64,000 bases of DNA from Pseudomonas putida (GCF_002906855.1 NZ_MINI01000038.1:1922001-1986000); one strand, 5' to 3'; positions 34,384 to 43,694 are shown, counted from the stretch's first letter. Notes: generated from the letters alone by a model not told the origin. A program made the numbers and translations.

Positions 34384-35847
34384 TCATTGCGCGGCTGCCG
34401 TCGCGCTGTTGTTCAGCTTCGGCTGGCGATACAGGTCCAGCAGCACCTGATCGAGCACCTGCGAGGCGCCCCATGGCTTCGGATCGTTGAGGATCGCCGC
34501 CACTGCCCAGGTGTTGCCGTTGCTGTCGCGGCTGAAGCCGGCAATCGCCCGCACGGTGTTCAAGGTACCGGTCTTGATGTGCCCTTCACCGGTCATGGCG
34601 GTGCGCTTGAGGCGTTTGCGCATGGTGCCGTCCATGCCCACCAGCGGCATCGAGCTGATGAACTCGGCCGAGTAAGGGCTGTTCCACGCCGCCTGCAGCA
34701 GCGCCGCCATCTCGCGGGTGCTGACCCGCTCGGCACGTGACAGCCCGGAGCCGTTCTCCATCACCAGGTGCGGCGCGGTGATGCCCTTCTTCGCCAGCCA
34801 CTGGCGCACCACGCGCTGTGCGGCACGGGCGTCGTCGCCATCGGCGTCGGTGCGGAACTGCGCACCCAGGCTCAGGAACAGCTGCTGGGCCATGGTGTTG
34901 TTGCTGTACTTGTTGATGTCGCGGATCACTTCCACCAGATCGGGCGAGAAAGCTCGGGCCAGCAGGCGTGCGCTCTTCGGCACGTTCTCGATGCGGTCTC
35001 GGCCCTGGATGCTGCCGCCCAGTTCGTTCCAGATGGCCCTCACCGCGCCGGCAGCGTAGGTCGGGTGGTCAAGCAGCGACAGGTAGGTCTGCGAGTTGCA
35101 GCCATCGCCCAACTGGCCGGTGACGGTCACGCTGATGCCATCGGCCTGGGGCACCGGGTTGTAGCGCACGTCGCCGCTGCACTGCTTGGAAGCTACGGCC
35201 TTGACCTGGTTGTCGATGCGGATGCTGGCGATCGGTGGCTCGACCGCGACGGTGACCTTGCCGCCGTCGTTGCGGGTTACGAAGCGCAGGGCCTTGAGGT
35301 TGATCATCAGCGAGTCGGGCTTGACCAGGAACGGCTTGTTGACGTCGCCACCGTCATCGTCGAACTGCGGCAGGTTGGGTTGCACGAAGTGGCTGCGGTC
35401 CAGCACCAGGTCACCGGTAACGGTGCGTACGCCATTGGCGCGCAGGTCGCGCATCAATAGCCAGAGCTTTTCCATGTTCAGCTTGGGGTCGCCACCGCCC
35501 TTGAGGTACAGGTTGCCATTGAGCACACCGTTGCTCAGGGTGCCATCGGTGTAGAACTCGGTTTTCCACTGGAAGGTCGGGCCGAGCAGTTCAAGGGCCG
35601 CGTAGGTGGTCACCAGCTTCATGGTCGATGCCGGGTTGACCGATACGTCGGCGTTGAACACGGTGGCCGAGCCTGGGCCGTTCAGCGGCAGCATGACCAG
35701 CGACAGTGCACTGTCCTGCAGTTTGTTGGCCTTGAGCGCCTGCTGGACTTTCGGCGGCAGGGAGGTGTTGACGGCAGCGGCCTGGCTGGGCAATGCAAGC
35801 GGCAGCAGCAGGCCGGCGAGAACGAGGGGGCGGAGCTTTTTGATCAT
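34384..35847 (-). CDS. dacB: D-alanyl-D-alanine carboxypeptidase/endopeptidase (PBP4)
   Basis: A 487-residue periplasmic class C penicillin-binding protein with signal peptide MIKKLRPLVLAGLLLPLALP cut near AAA. Active-site motifs: SxxK as PASTMK (Ser74, Lys77), SxN in KYSNNTMAQ, and KTG in GHIKTGTLN. The large insertion between SxxK and SxN is typical of DacB. It trims or cleaves peptidoglycan cross-links; its loss induces AmpC in P. aeruginosa. The ATG at 35847 starts a proper signal peptide, so the longer open frame was not used. Confidence 0.94.
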   Translation of the reverse strand: MIKKLRPLVLAGLLLPLALPSQAAAVNTSLPPKVQQALKANKLQDSALSLVMLPLNGPGSATVFNADVSVNPASTMKLVTTYAALELLGPTFQWKTEFYTDGTLSNGVLNGNLYLKGGGDPKLNMEKLWLLMRDLRANGVRTVTGDLVLDRSHFVQPNLPQFDDDGGDVNKPFLVKPDSLMINLKALRFVTRNDGGKVTVAVEPPIASIRIDNQVKAVASKQCSGDVRYNPVPQADGISVTVTGQLGDGCNSQTYLSLLDHPTYAAGAVRAIWNELGGSIQGRDRIENVPKSARLLARAFSPDLVEVIRDINKYSNNTMAQQLFLSLGAQFRTDADGDDARAAQRVVRQWLAKKGITAPHLVMENGSGLSRAERVSTREMAALLQAAWNSPYSAEFISSMPLVGMDGTMRKRLKRTAMTGEGHIKTGTLNTVRAIAGFSRDSNGNTWAVAAILNDPKPWGASQVLDQVLLDLYRQPKLNNSATAAAQ

Positions 35848-36034
35848 ATGGATTAAATACCCTGCGGACGAGGGAAAAAGACAATGGGGCTGTAAGAGAT
35901 GGTCACCCCAGGATGAAATATAGAGCGCATTATGCCCCAAGCGCAGCGTTCATGCGCCACGTTCGACGGAAAAGCGCCTTTGTAGCGTGGAAACTGGTAA
36001 AGTGCCGCGCGTAATTACTCAAGAGGATTGTTTC

Positions 36035-36379
36035 ATGGCTACCAACCGTTCCCGTCGTCTGCGCAAGAAGCTGTGCGTTGATGAATTCCAGGAGCTGGGT
36101 TTCGAACTGAACCTGGGTTTCAAGGAAGACCTGTCTGACGAAGCCATTGATGCCTTCCTCGACGCTTTCCTGGCAGAAGCCATGGATGCCAACGGCCTGG
36201 ACTACGTCGGCGGCGATGACTTCGGTCTGGTTTGCCTGGCCAACCGTGGTTCGGTCAGCGAAGAGCAGCGCGCCACTGTCGAAGCCTGGCTCAAAGGCCG
36301 CAGCGAACTGACCAACATCGAAGTCAGCCCACTGCTGGACGCCTGGTATCCGGAAAAGCCGATCAACCCGGCTTCCTGA
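36035..36379 (+). CDS. yggL: YggL family ribosome-associated protein
   Basis: A 114-residue DUF469 protein: basic N-terminus MATNRSRRLRKKLCVDEFQELGF and acidic core DAFLAEAMDANGLDYVGGDD. YggL binds the 50S subunit in E. coli. The ATG at 36035 follows AAGAGGATT, a good Shine-Dalgarno. It is convergent with the BvgS-like kinase gene. Confidence 0.88.
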   Translation: MATNRSRRLRKKLCVDEFQELGFELNLGFKEDLSDEAIDAFLDAFLAEAMDANGLDYVGGDDFGLVCLANRGSVSEEQRATVEAWLKGRSELTNIEVSPLLDAWYPEKPINPAS

Positions 36380-36417
36380 TCTGTGCTTGAGCGGCGCCCC
36401 GCGCGGGCGTCGCTCAG

Positions 36418-39400
36418 TCAAGCGCTGGTCAGTTCCCTGGCCAGCGCTTTCTCCACTCGGCGCATATGCCGAGCCAGTACCTGGCGCTGCAGTTTGATGC
36501 AGGCTGCAGACGAACGTTCTTCCTCCAGGGCCTTGCAGGCCTTCATCATGCCCTTGGCTTCCAGCAGCCGTGCCGCGCTGAGGATCTTGTGCGCCTGCTC
36601 GCGAATCTCGGCGGCCTGATGGTGCGGATCAAGGTCCATGAGCATTGCCAGATCTTCCTGCAGGCTTGTGTGCACGGCGGTGAGAAAACGAGCACGACTG
36701 CTGGCGTTGTTGCCGACGATGCCAGCCAGGCCTGCCAGGTTGAACAGTGGCGCAATGGCTTGCCGTCGATGGGGCGCAATCTTGGCCAGGCGTTGGCTGA
36801 GTGTACGCAAGCTGATGGGCTTGAGCAGGCAATCGTCCATGCCGGCGCTGAGGCACTTTTGCCTGACTTCGGGTTGCGCGTTCGCCGTGTAGCCGAGGAT
36901 GACGCAACGCGGGCGCCCGCTCTGGCGTTCCTCGCTGCGCACGGTGGTGGCTAGCTGGTAACCGTTCATGTGTGGCATGTTGCAATCGAGTACCAGTACG
37001 TCGAATGGTACGTTCCGCCATTTGTCCAGGCCTTCGCGGCCATTGCTGGCGCTGGCATGGCTGAGCCCCAGATAGCTCAGTTGCTGCGCCATCAATAGCA
37101 GGTTGGCAGGGTGATCATCGATGACCAGCACTTTAAGGCCGGGGGCGGGAGCTTCGACCTCTTCGACTTCAAAAGCGGGGCACGCCGGGGCGTCGACGCG
37201 CTCCAGCGGCATCAGCAGGCGAACCTGTGTGCCCAACCCCGGAAGGCTCTTGATGCTCAGGTTGCCACCCATCATCTCGCACAGGCTGCGGCATATAGCC
37301 AGGCCCAGCCCAGTGCCTGCACGCGCACCCGGGCTGTGCGGGTTGGCCTGGACGAACGGGTTGAACAGCCGCTGCAGGTCATCGTCATGAATGCCGATGC
37401 CGCTGTCACGTACTTCGAGCTCCAGGGTTGGGGGGGAGCCAGGGCCTTCTTCGCGCAAGTGGAGCGTGACGTGTACTTGCCCTTGCTCGGTGAACTTGAT
37501 GGCATTGCTGACAAGGTTGGACAACACCTGCTTGAAGCGCAGTGGGTCGAGCAACCCATGGCAGCGAGCGCTGGGGCTGATACTGATGTCAAGGGCCAGG
37601 CCTTTCTGCCGGGCCTGACCATCGAATACGCGGCCAACCGACTCGACCAATACCGCGGGATCGACTGCTTCCGGGCTGAGGGACAGGTGGCCTGACTCGA
37701 TACGCACGATATCCAGGATATCGCCGATCAGGCCCAGCAGGTCCCTGGCCGAGTGATGGGCGACTTCCAGCGAGGCGGGATCCGCCTGCCCCTGCAGGGC
37801 GCGCCTCAATGCCAGTTCGAGCATGCCGATGACCGCGTTCATCGGTGTGCGGATTTCGTGGCTGATGGTGGCAAGGAAGGTGCTCTTGGCGCGATTGGCG
37901 TCGTCGGCCAGGCGTTTGGCTTCGCGCAGCTCCTGAACCAGCTTGCGGCGCTCGCTGATGTCGATCCAGCCGCCGATGATCCCTTGCACTTCACCCAGCG
38001 AATCACGATAGGGCAGGATCCAGTGATAGATGGTAATTTCACGATCCCGCAAGCGCAGAGGGCGGTCGATGATCAGCGGCACGCCGGCAGCCATCACCTG
38101 TTGATAGTCTGCCTGGATCTGGCGGATGTTCTCGGCGCCCGCGAACAGGCTCTCATCCAGACGCCTGCCAATCACCTCTTCAAGGCCGGACTGGACGGCT
38201 TCGAGGTAGCTGGCGTTGCAGCTTTGCAGGCGGCCTTCCCGGTCGCGGACGTACATGGGGTGTGGCGTACCGTTGAGCAGCGCCCCCATGAACTCCAGCT
38301 GATCGTTCAATGCACGTTCGGCGCGCTGGCGCTGTTTGATCTGCCCCCGCAGGCGGGCGTTCCAGATCAATGCCAGCAGCAGTAACACGCCAGTGCCCAG
38401 AAGCACTTTCAGGATCAGGCGTCGCAAGGTTGACCAGCTGGCGTCTTCATGCAGGTCGTAGCCACGCCAACGGTTGTTTATGACCCCAAGCTCTTCCGGT
38501 GAAATACTCAGCAGGGCCTTGTCGAGGATCGAGGCCAGTGGCATGTCCTGATCGCGGGTGGCCATGGAAAAGATGGCCGGCTCGCTGCCCACCGTGCTGC
38601 GAATGATCAGGTTGGTATTGCTGGCCAAGGCGTGGTTGGCATCAATCAATGGGGTGATCACGGCGTCGACAGCGCCACTGTTGAGCAGTGCCACGGAATA
38701 AAAGGGGCTCTCGGTATCGATCCAGCCAATCTGTGGGAAACGGGTTGTCAGCAAGTCGTCCAGGTTGCTGTAACGGGAAATGGCAACCCGGCGCCCGTTC
38801 AGTTTCTCCAGTGAACCGTACTGCTCATCCTGGGCGCGGGTGACCAGTACATGTGGGCTTTCGAGGTATGGCCGGCTCAGGTGCAGGCGCTTGTCGGTGG
38901 AGCCGTCGCTGGCAAGGGCGGCGATCATGCTCACACGCCCGCTCTCCAGCCGGGCGAGCATATCGGCGATGCCATTGGCCCGCTGTACCTCAAAGCGCAG
39001 GCCGGTACGCAGGCGTATCAGGTCAAGCAGGTCGGCCGTTATCCCGCGAAAATGGCCATTGCCATCGAAATAGGACAGCGGTGACGCCGTTTCATCGATG
39101 GCGACCTGCATGACCGGATGGCTGAGCAGCCAATGCTCTTCCTCGGGGGTCAACTGAAGCTGGCGATCACTTAGCAGCAGCTCACTGCCAGCACTCCAGC
39201 GCTTGAGAATACTGGTGCGCACGGCGCCGGACTGGCGGTCGAGGGTTGCATTGACCAATTCCTTGAGCTGCTCATCCTCGGCGCGCATGGCAAAACTGAA
39301 ACCGAAGTTCTCGTGTTGACCGAAGCTGGCGATGCGCAGGCGTGGCAGGTGGCCACGATTGAGCTGATAGTGCGTCGAAATGGTATCGCCGAAGAACACG

Positions 39401-40017
39401 TCGGCCTGGCCAAAAGCCACGGCATTGAGGGCCTGGGTGGAGGAGCCGAAAACCAGGACTTCGGCCTTGGGGTAGGCGGCATGAACTACCTCCTGGGGCA
39501 AGTAGTGGTAGAGCATGCCCAGGCGCATGCCATTCAGGCCGCCACTAAGGGCACGCGGTTCATCTTCCCGGGTGACCAGCACGGGTTGGTCAACCGCATA
39601 AGGGTGTGAAAGCGTCAGTCCTTCGGTTGCCGCTTCATAACCATTGGCGCTGCCGAGCAGGTCGATCTCTCCACGTTTGAGCGCCTGTAGCGCCGCCTGC
39701 CTGTGGGGATAGCGCATGACCTGGATCGGCAGGTTCAGTGCTTTGCTGATCAGGCTGGCATATTCGGCGGTGAGACCTTGGTAGATCTGCCCGCCACTGG
39801 TGATGTCAAAGGGTGGATAGTCGGGCGCCGAGGTGCCCAGGATCAGGGCTTGCCGGCCCTGCAGCCAATGCTGTTGTTGCTCCGTCAGTTGCGGGCTCAG
39901 TGGCATGGTTGAAGAGCGGGCGAGCAGCGTAAAGGGCACGACTTCATGTGATGAGGCCTGTACCAGATTGCAGGCCAGCGTCAGGACAAGCCCGAGGCAG
40001 GCGATCAATTGCACCAT
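36418..40017 (-). CDS. BvgS/EvgS-like unorthodox hybrid sensor kinase
   Basis: A 1199-residue phosphorelay kinase. After a signal sequence come two solute-binding (SBP_bac_3) domains (~55-270 and ~300-520), a transmembrane helix (~545-563), a PAS domain (~585-695), HisKA with SHEIRTPMNAV (His720), HATPase with N, G1 and G2 boxes (LVSNAIKF, DSGIGI, GTGLGLAI), a receiver with Asp1011 in VLVLDCNMP, and a C-terminal Hpt with His1143 in EQAHKIL. This is exactly the BvgS/EvgS plan. The start follows the regulator stop by 8 bases. The periplasmic ligand is unknown. Confidence 0.93.
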   Translation of the reverse strand: MVQLIACLGLVLTLACNLVQASSHEVVPFTLLARSSTMPLSPQLTEQQQHWLQGRQALILGTSAPDYPPFDITSGGQIYQGLTAEYASLISKALNLPIQVMRYPHRQAALQALKRGEIDLLGSANGYEAATEGLTLSHPYAVDQPVLVTREDEPRALSGGLNGMRLGMLYHYLPQEVVHAAYPKAEVLVFGSSTQALNAVAFGQADVFFGDTISTHYQLNRGHLPRLRIASFGQHENFGFSFAMRAEDEQLKELVNATLDRQSGAVRTSILKRWSAGSELLLSDRQLQLTPEEEHWLLSHPVMQVAIDETASPLSYFDGNGHFRGITADLLDLIRLRTGLRFEVQRANGIADMLARLESGRVSMIAALASDGSTDKRLHLSRPYLESPHVLVTRAQDEQYGSLEKLNGRRVAISRYSNLDDLLTTRFPQIGWIDTESPFYSVALLNSGAVDAVITPLIDANHALASNTNLIIRSTVGSEPAIFSMATRDQDMPLASILDKALLSISPEELGVINNRWRGYDLHEDASWSTLRRLILKVLLGTGVLLLLALIWNARLRGQIKQRQRAERALNDQLEFMGALLNGTPHPMYVRDREGRLQSCNASYLEAVQSGLEEVIGRRLDESLFAGAENIRQIQADYQQVMAAGVPLIIDRPLRLRDREITIYHWILPYRDSLGEVQGIIGGWIDISERRKLVQELREAKRLADDANRAKSTFLATISHEIRTPMNAVIGMLELALRRALQGQADPASLEVAHHSARDLLGLIGDILDIVRIESGHLSLSPEAVDPAVLVESVGRVFDGQARQKGLALDISISPSARCHGLLDPLRFKQVLSNLVSNAIKFTEQGQVHVTLHLREEGPGSPPTLELEVRDSGIGIHDDDLQRLFNPFVQANPHSPGARAGTGLGLAICRSLCEMMGGNLSIKSLPGLGTQVRLLMPLERVDAPACPAFEVEEVEAPAPGLKVLVIDDHPANLLLMAQQLSYLGLSHASASNGREGLDKWRNVPFDVLVLDCNMPHMNGYQLATTVRSEERQSGRPRCVILGYTANAQPEVRQKCLSAGMDDCLLKPISLRTLSQRLAKIAPHRRQAIAPLFNLAGLAGIVGNNASSRARFLTAVHTSLQEDLAMLMDLDPHHQAAEIREQAHKILSAARLLEAKGMMKACKALEEERSSAACIKLQRQVLARHMRRVEKALARELTSA

Positions 40018-40025
40018 TGACGACC

Positions 40026-40646
40026 TCAGACCAGCGCGTTGCGTTTGGCCATTTCGATCAGGTCGACCAACGAGTCGACCTGCAGCTTCTGCATGAGTCG
40101 CTTCTTGTAGGTGCTGACGGTCTTGTTGCTGAGGAACATCCCTTTGGCGATCTCCTGGTTGCTGCGGCCTTGGGCGAAAAGTTGCAAGACCATAAGCTCT
40201 CGGTCGTTAACGAGTCGGAAAAGTCGCAAATCAGAGTCTGCTGTTTCGTGATTGCTGTGAATGGCCTGGCTGGGGAAATAGTTGTATCCGGCGAGTACGG
40301 CCTTGATAGCACTGAGCAGTTCGCTCAAGTCTTCCTGCTTGCATACATAACCCGCCGCGCCCGAGTGCATGCAGCGCACGGCGAACAGCGCCGGAGACTG
40401 TGCAGTGAGGATCAGGACTTTGAGCGGCAGGGCCATGGCCTGGAAGCGCGAAAGGACCTCTAGGCCGTCGAGCTTGGGGATGCTGATGTCCAGAATGACC
40501 AGCTCAGGTTGAGATTCACGAATCATCTGCATGGCTTCCACACCGTTGTCCGATTCGCCCACTACCTTGTAGTTCTGATTCTCGAGCAACATGCGGACAG
40601 CAAGGCGGATGACAGGATGGTCATCGACAATAAATACAGTATTCAT
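40026..40646 (-). CDS. BvgA/EvgA-like LuxR-family response regulator
   Basis: A 206-residue regulator: receiver domain MNTVFIVDDHPVIRLAVRML with phosphoacceptor Asp53 (LVILDISIPKLDG), and a C-terminal LuxR-type HTH (ELMVLQLFAQGRSNQEIAKG..LSNKTVSTYKKRLMQKL). It precedes the hybrid kinase in the same transcript, so it is the likely final acceptor from Hpt His1143. The ATG at 40646 gives the standard N-terminus. Targets are unknown; the AT-rich upstream region may hold its own binding sites. Confidence 0.92.
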   Translation of the reverse strand: MNTVFIVDDHPVIRLAVRMLLENQNYKVVGESDNGVEAMQMIRESQPELVILDISIPKLDGLEVLSRFQAMALPLKVLILTAQSPALFAVRCMHSGAAGYVCKQEDLSELLSAIKAVLAGYNYFPSQAIHSNHETADSDLRLFRLVNDRELMVLQLFAQGRSNQEIAKGMFLSNKTVSTYKKRLMQKLQVDSLVDLIEMAKRNALV

Positions 40647-40889
40647 GTACAGGTTTCCTGCGGCGGATGACGGAGGCAGGAGGCACCTTACCCCAGTTGC
40701 AAGTCGGCAGGGGGACGCAGTCGGAAGATTGGCTATATATGGGAAACGGCTTACAGCTAAGATCAATTTCGGCTACGAAGTGTAAGGATATGCTTCGCTG
40801 TTGAAGGTGTTTTGCTAACTTTTCATTGGCCTGTGTAGTTGATGTTTAATGAACTGGGGTTGTTTGTAGGAAGTTTCTTAACGTCAAAG

Positions 40890-40919
40890 GCGTCGCTCGG
40901 TACTGCTACCGGGCGACGC
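40890..40919 (-). terminator. Putative terminator of the dGTPase gene
   Basis: An 11-bp stem (GCGTCGCTCGG / CCGGGCGACGC, one wobble pair) with an 8-base loop lies 10 bases past the dGTPase stop. On the minus strand it is followed by only a short T run. The rest of the 40647-40889 gap is AT-rich and holds no gene; it should contain the promoter of the regulator-kinase operon. Confidence 0.65.
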
Positions 40920-40929
40920 TGACGTGACT

Positions 40930-42261
40930 TCAGGTCGGGCTCGAGCGCCCGGTCATTTCCCGGGCCATCTCGCTGGCATAGCTGTCGGTCATGCCGGCGA
41001 TGAAATCGATCATGCGCAGGAACGCCTTGTGCAGCGAGTCTTGCGGGGTGGGTGCGTTGTTACCGATCAGATCGAGCACGCGGCGGCTCTTGAACGAAGG
41101 GGTGCGTCCGCCGTGCTGTTCCAGAGCGGCACCGCAGAACGTGTTGAGGAGGATTTCCAGCGTGGTATAGGCGCCAATCTCATGCAGCGTCTTGCGCTTG
41201 TCCTGGAAAATCTTGTTGCGTGCCATGTCCTTGGCCTGCAGTACGCAGCGCTTGGCCGGGCCGTGCATGTGCTCGACCAGGTCACCGCTCAGGCGCCCGC
41301 CCAGCAGTGCCTGCTGCTGCTCGACGAAGGCGCGCGCAGCAGCGTTGGTCAGATGCTCGATCGCTTTGCCACGCAGTATGGCCAGTTTGCGTCGCCGGGA
41401 GTCGGCAGGGCCAAGCTGGCGATAGGTTTCCGGCAAATCGTCACCGACTAGGTCGAGCAACAACGCCTCGACTTCGGCGTAGTCCAGCAACTCCATCTCT
41501 ACGCCGTCTTCCAGGTCGATCAGGGCGTAGCAGATGTCATCTGCCGCTTCCATCAGGTAAACCAGCGGATGGCGTGCCCAGCGCTGTTCTTCGAGCAGCG
41601 GCAGGCCGAGCTTGCGGGCGATCTGTTCGAGCAGTGGCAGCTCGCTCTGGTAACAGCCGAACTTGTGCTTCTTGTACCCGAGGGCATCGGCATGCCGGGC
41701 GGTCCAGGGGTATTTGAGGTAGGTGCCAAGGGTCGCGTAGGTCAGCCGGGTGCCACCATCGAACTGGTGGTACTCGAGCTGGGTGAGTACGCGAAAGCCT
41801 TGGGCGTTGCCTTCGAAGTTGAGGAAGTCGGCGCGCTCGTCGTCGCTCATGTCGTCCAGCCAGCCACGCCCGGCGGCCTGCTGGAACCAGTGGCGAATGG
41901 CGTCTTCGCCGGAGTGGCCGAATGGTGGGTTGCCAATGTCGTGAGCCAGGCAGGCCGACTGCACGATCATGCCCAGGTCGCTGGGCTCACACCACTCAGG
42001 CAGGCTGTCGCGCAGCGTTTCGCCGACGCGCATGCCCAGCGAGCGGCCCACGCAGCTGACCTCCAGGGAATGGGTCAGGCGCGTATGGATATGGTCGTTG
42101 CTGGAAACGGGGTGGACCTGGGTCTTGCGCCCGAGGCGGCGAAACGCCCCTGAGAAGATGATCCGGTCATGGTCTTTGTGAAAGGGGCTGCGGCCGAGTT
42201 CTTCGGCGCTGTAGAGGGCTTTGCCGAGGCGTTCGCGGGTGAGCAGGGTGTGCCAGTCCAA
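40930..42261 (-). CDS. dgt: Deoxyguanosinetriphosphate triphosphohydrolase-like protein
   Basis: A 443-residue HD-domain phosphohydrolase. N-terminal RIIFSGAFRRLGRKTQV and THSLEVSCVGRSLG and the HD motif CLAHDIGNPPFGHSGE are hallmarks of the dGTPase family. E. coli Dgt cuts dGTP to deoxyguanosine and triphosphate; the many pseudomonad Dgt-like proteins may have broader dNTP substrates. Length suits the shorter subfamily. A separate terminator follows. Confidence 0.9.
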   Translation of the reverse strand: MDWHTLLTRERLGKALYSAEELGRSPFHKDHDRIIFSGAFRRLGRKTQVHPVSSNDHIHTRLTHSLEVSCVGRSLGMRVGETLRDSLPEWCEPSDLGMIVQSACLAHDIGNPPFGHSGEDAIRHWFQQAAGRGWLDDMSDDERADFLNFEGNAQGFRVLTQLEYHQFDGGTRLTYATLGTYLKYPWTARHADALGYKKHKFGCYQSELPLLEQIARKLGLPLLEEQRWARHPLVYLMEAADDICYALIDLEDGVEMELLDYAEVEALLLDLVGDDLPETYRQLGPADSRRRKLAILRGKAIEHLTNAAARAFVEQQQALLGGRLSGDLVEHMHGPAKRCVLQAKDMARNKIFQDKRKTLHEIGAYTTLEILLNTFCGAALEQHGGRTPSFKSRRVLDLIGNNAPTPQDSLHKAFLRMIDFIAGMTDSYASEMAREMTGRSSPT

Positions 42262-42332
42262 GGCGCGGTCTCCTGTCGATCGAGGGGTATAGCTTCCGGT
42301 GTCGTGAGCAGGCGTGCAAGGGGCAGATAGGG

Positions 42333-42358
42333 ACCGGCCCTGTGGGATCAGGGCCGGT
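42333..42358 (-). terminator. Putative terminator of the YqjD/E/K-like operon
   Basis: A perfect 8-bp stem ACCGGCCC/GGGCCGGT with a 10-base loop lies 7 bases beyond the last stop. The T tract is poor. Confidence 0.6.
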
Positions 42359-42364
42359 AGGCGA

Positions 42365-42694
42365 TCAAGGGCGACGGTTGCCCTGCAGGTAGAGGCGCAC
42401 CAGTGGCAGCAGGCTGGTTCCCAGGCGGACCAGGCGGCTCAGGTTACCGCTGCGTACCCCTTTGCCGGTGAGAAAACCCAGCGCCACGACGGCACCGATG
42501 CCCCACAAGGGGGCATGCTTGATACCCAACCCGTCATGAAGCGAGCTGCCCATGCCTCGCAGGCGCTGCAAGGGTTGCAGCAGCTGCCCGGACTCATGGC
42601 GAATTTCCTGACGGTGCATTTCCATGCGCAGGCGCAGCAGCGCCTTGCGCAGTTCCCGTGGGTTACGGGTATTCGGTAGTTCCGGCAGGCTCAT
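42365..42694 (-). CDS. Hypothetical membrane protein, YqjK-like
   Basis: A 109-residue basic protein with an N-terminal helix rich in Arg/Gln, a central hydrophobic segment (APLWGIGAVVALGFLTG near residues 62-78), and a C-terminal helix LVRLGTSLLPLVRLYLQG. No clear family motif; the topology and place as third gene after YqjD- and YqjE-like genes resemble E. coli YqjK. Its start overlaps the upstream stop by 4 bases. Confidence 0.7.
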   Translation of the reverse strand: MSLPELPNTRNPRELRKALLRLRMEMHRQEIRHESGQLLQPLQRLRGMGSSLHDGLGIKHAPLWGIGAVVALGFLTGKGVRSGNLSRLVRLGTSLLPLVRLYLQGNRRP

Positions 42695-43065
42695 GGCAAC
42701 AGGCGCTCCCGATCCTTGGCCAGTTCGTCGAGAGTCGCGCCAAAGGGGGACGACTCATCGAATACGGCAGCTTTCAGGCGCAGGCCGCAATACAGCGCCG
42801 CCACGCCATAGAAGACGCACAGGCCAATGATGCCAGCCAGGCGATAGCTGTCCCACAGCAGCACCAGCAGCAAGCCGGACAAGGCCGTCAGCAGCAGCAG
42901 CGCGAACACCAGTGCCAGGCCGGCAAAAAGCAGCAGGCTCAGGGTGCGTGCTTTCTGTTCCTGCAGCTCGATGCCGAACAGTTCGATGTGGCTGTGCAGC
43001 AGCCCCAGCAGCGCCGCGCCCAGGCGTTTGCCCGAGGCGCTGGTGCCAATGCTGTCATTCTCCAT
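42691..43065 (-). CDS. Phage-holin-superfamily III / YqjE-like membrane protein
   Basis: A 124-residue protein with two adjacent transmembrane helices (TLSLLLFAGLALVFALLLLT and GIIGLCVFYGVAALYCG) after an amphipathic N-terminus (HSHIELFGIELQEQK), as in DUF1469/YqjE proteins. Despite the family name it is not a phage gene here. It lies between the DUF883 gene and the YqjK-like gene and overlaps the latter. Confidence 0.82.
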   Translation of the reverse strand: MENDSIGTSASGKRLGAALLGLLHSHIELFGIELQEQKARTLSLLLFAGLALVFALLLLTALSGLLLVLLWDSYRLAGIIGLCVFYGVAALYCGLRLKAAVFDESSPFGATLDELAKDRERLLP

Positions 43066-43074
43066 GGGGACTCC

Positions 43075-43389
43075 TCAGCGCCGATTGGCCAGCAGGCCGA
43101 TCAACAGGCCGACCCCTGCGGCAATCCCGATGGCCTGCCAGGGGTTTTCCTGGACGTACTGTTCGGCGCTGCCGAGCGCTGCCTGGCCGCGTTCACGCAC
43201 AGAGTCTTGGGTCAGTTGCAAGGTTTCGCGGGCCTGGGTCAGGCGCTCGTGGATCTGCTCGCGCAGCTCGTCGGCCTGGTCGCCCGCCAGGTTGGCGGTA
43301 TCGGCCAGCAGTTTCTCGGTATCGCGGACCAAGGCCTGGAAGTCAGCCATCAATATCTCTTGTGCAGTCTTTGCCGATTTGCTGGCCAT
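43075..43389 (-). CDS. DUF883 family protein, YqjD/ElaB-like
   Basis: A 104-residue protein: a long amphipathic/coiled-coil region (residues ~5-75), then the C-terminal helix NPWQAIGIAAGVGLLIGLLANRR. This is the tail-anchored DUF883 plan; E. coli YqjD binds ribosomes at the membrane in stationary phase. The ATG at 43389 gives MASKSAKTAQEILMADF; the longer frame to 43428 lacks support. First gene of a three-gene operon. Confidence 0.87.
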   Translation of the reverse strand: MASKSAKTAQEILMADFQALVRDTEKLLADTANLAGDQADELREQIHERLTQARETLQLTQDSVRERGQAALGSAEQYVQENPWQAIGIAAGVGLLIGLLANRR

Positions 43390-43605
43390 TGGGCTCTCCC
43401 TATGCAGGTGTGCAGGTATGTAGGTCATTCGAGTGACTGGGTGTGTGGAAGGTTCACTAGAGGGCTGGTATGGGCCTTGCTAATGAAATCTGCCACAACG
43501 CGGGGCGTAGCCCGGGGCGGTGCGCCGAACCAGGGCGTCGCCCCTGATGGATACCGATAAACCTTAACCCAATCCACGACAAACCCAAGAAAAAACCACG
43601 CAGGC

Positions 43606-43654
43606 TGCGCCCGGTTCGGCAAATCAGGGCAAAAGCTGGCACCGATTCGGTGCA
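43606..43654 (+). promoter_or_regulatory. Tandem putative NtrC-binding sites upstream of amt
   Basis: GGCACC-GATTC-GGTGCA (43638-43654) matches the NtrC dyad TGCACC-N5-GGTGCA at 11 of 12 positions. A weaker copy, TGCGCC-CGGTT-CGGCAA (43606-43622), lies 32 bases upstream, about three helical turns, as expected for an NtrC enhancer pair. Confidence 0.68.
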
Positions 43655-43678
43655 GGGATGCAGATTCTTGAACTGTCC

Positions 43679-43694
43679 TGGTGCCTTTTTAGCA
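43679..43694 (+). promoter_or_regulatory. Putative sigma-54 promoter of amt
   Basis: TGGTGCCTTTTTAGCA keeps the invariant GG-N10-GC spacing of sigma-54 promoters with several non-consensus positions. The predicted start near 43705 is a few bases before the annotated ATG, so translation may begin at 43718 or 43730 instead. Confidence 0.55.

Noticed and set aside
42691..43065. Possible prophage holin
   Set aside because: The family name is misleading: the gene lies in a YqjD/E/K-like operon and no phage structural or replication gene is nearby.
43637..43654. TGGCAC...TGCA near amt considered as the sigma-54 promoter
   Set aside because: The GG to GC spacing is 12 bases instead of 10; the element is better read as an NtrC dyad, and a correctly spaced site lies at 43679.
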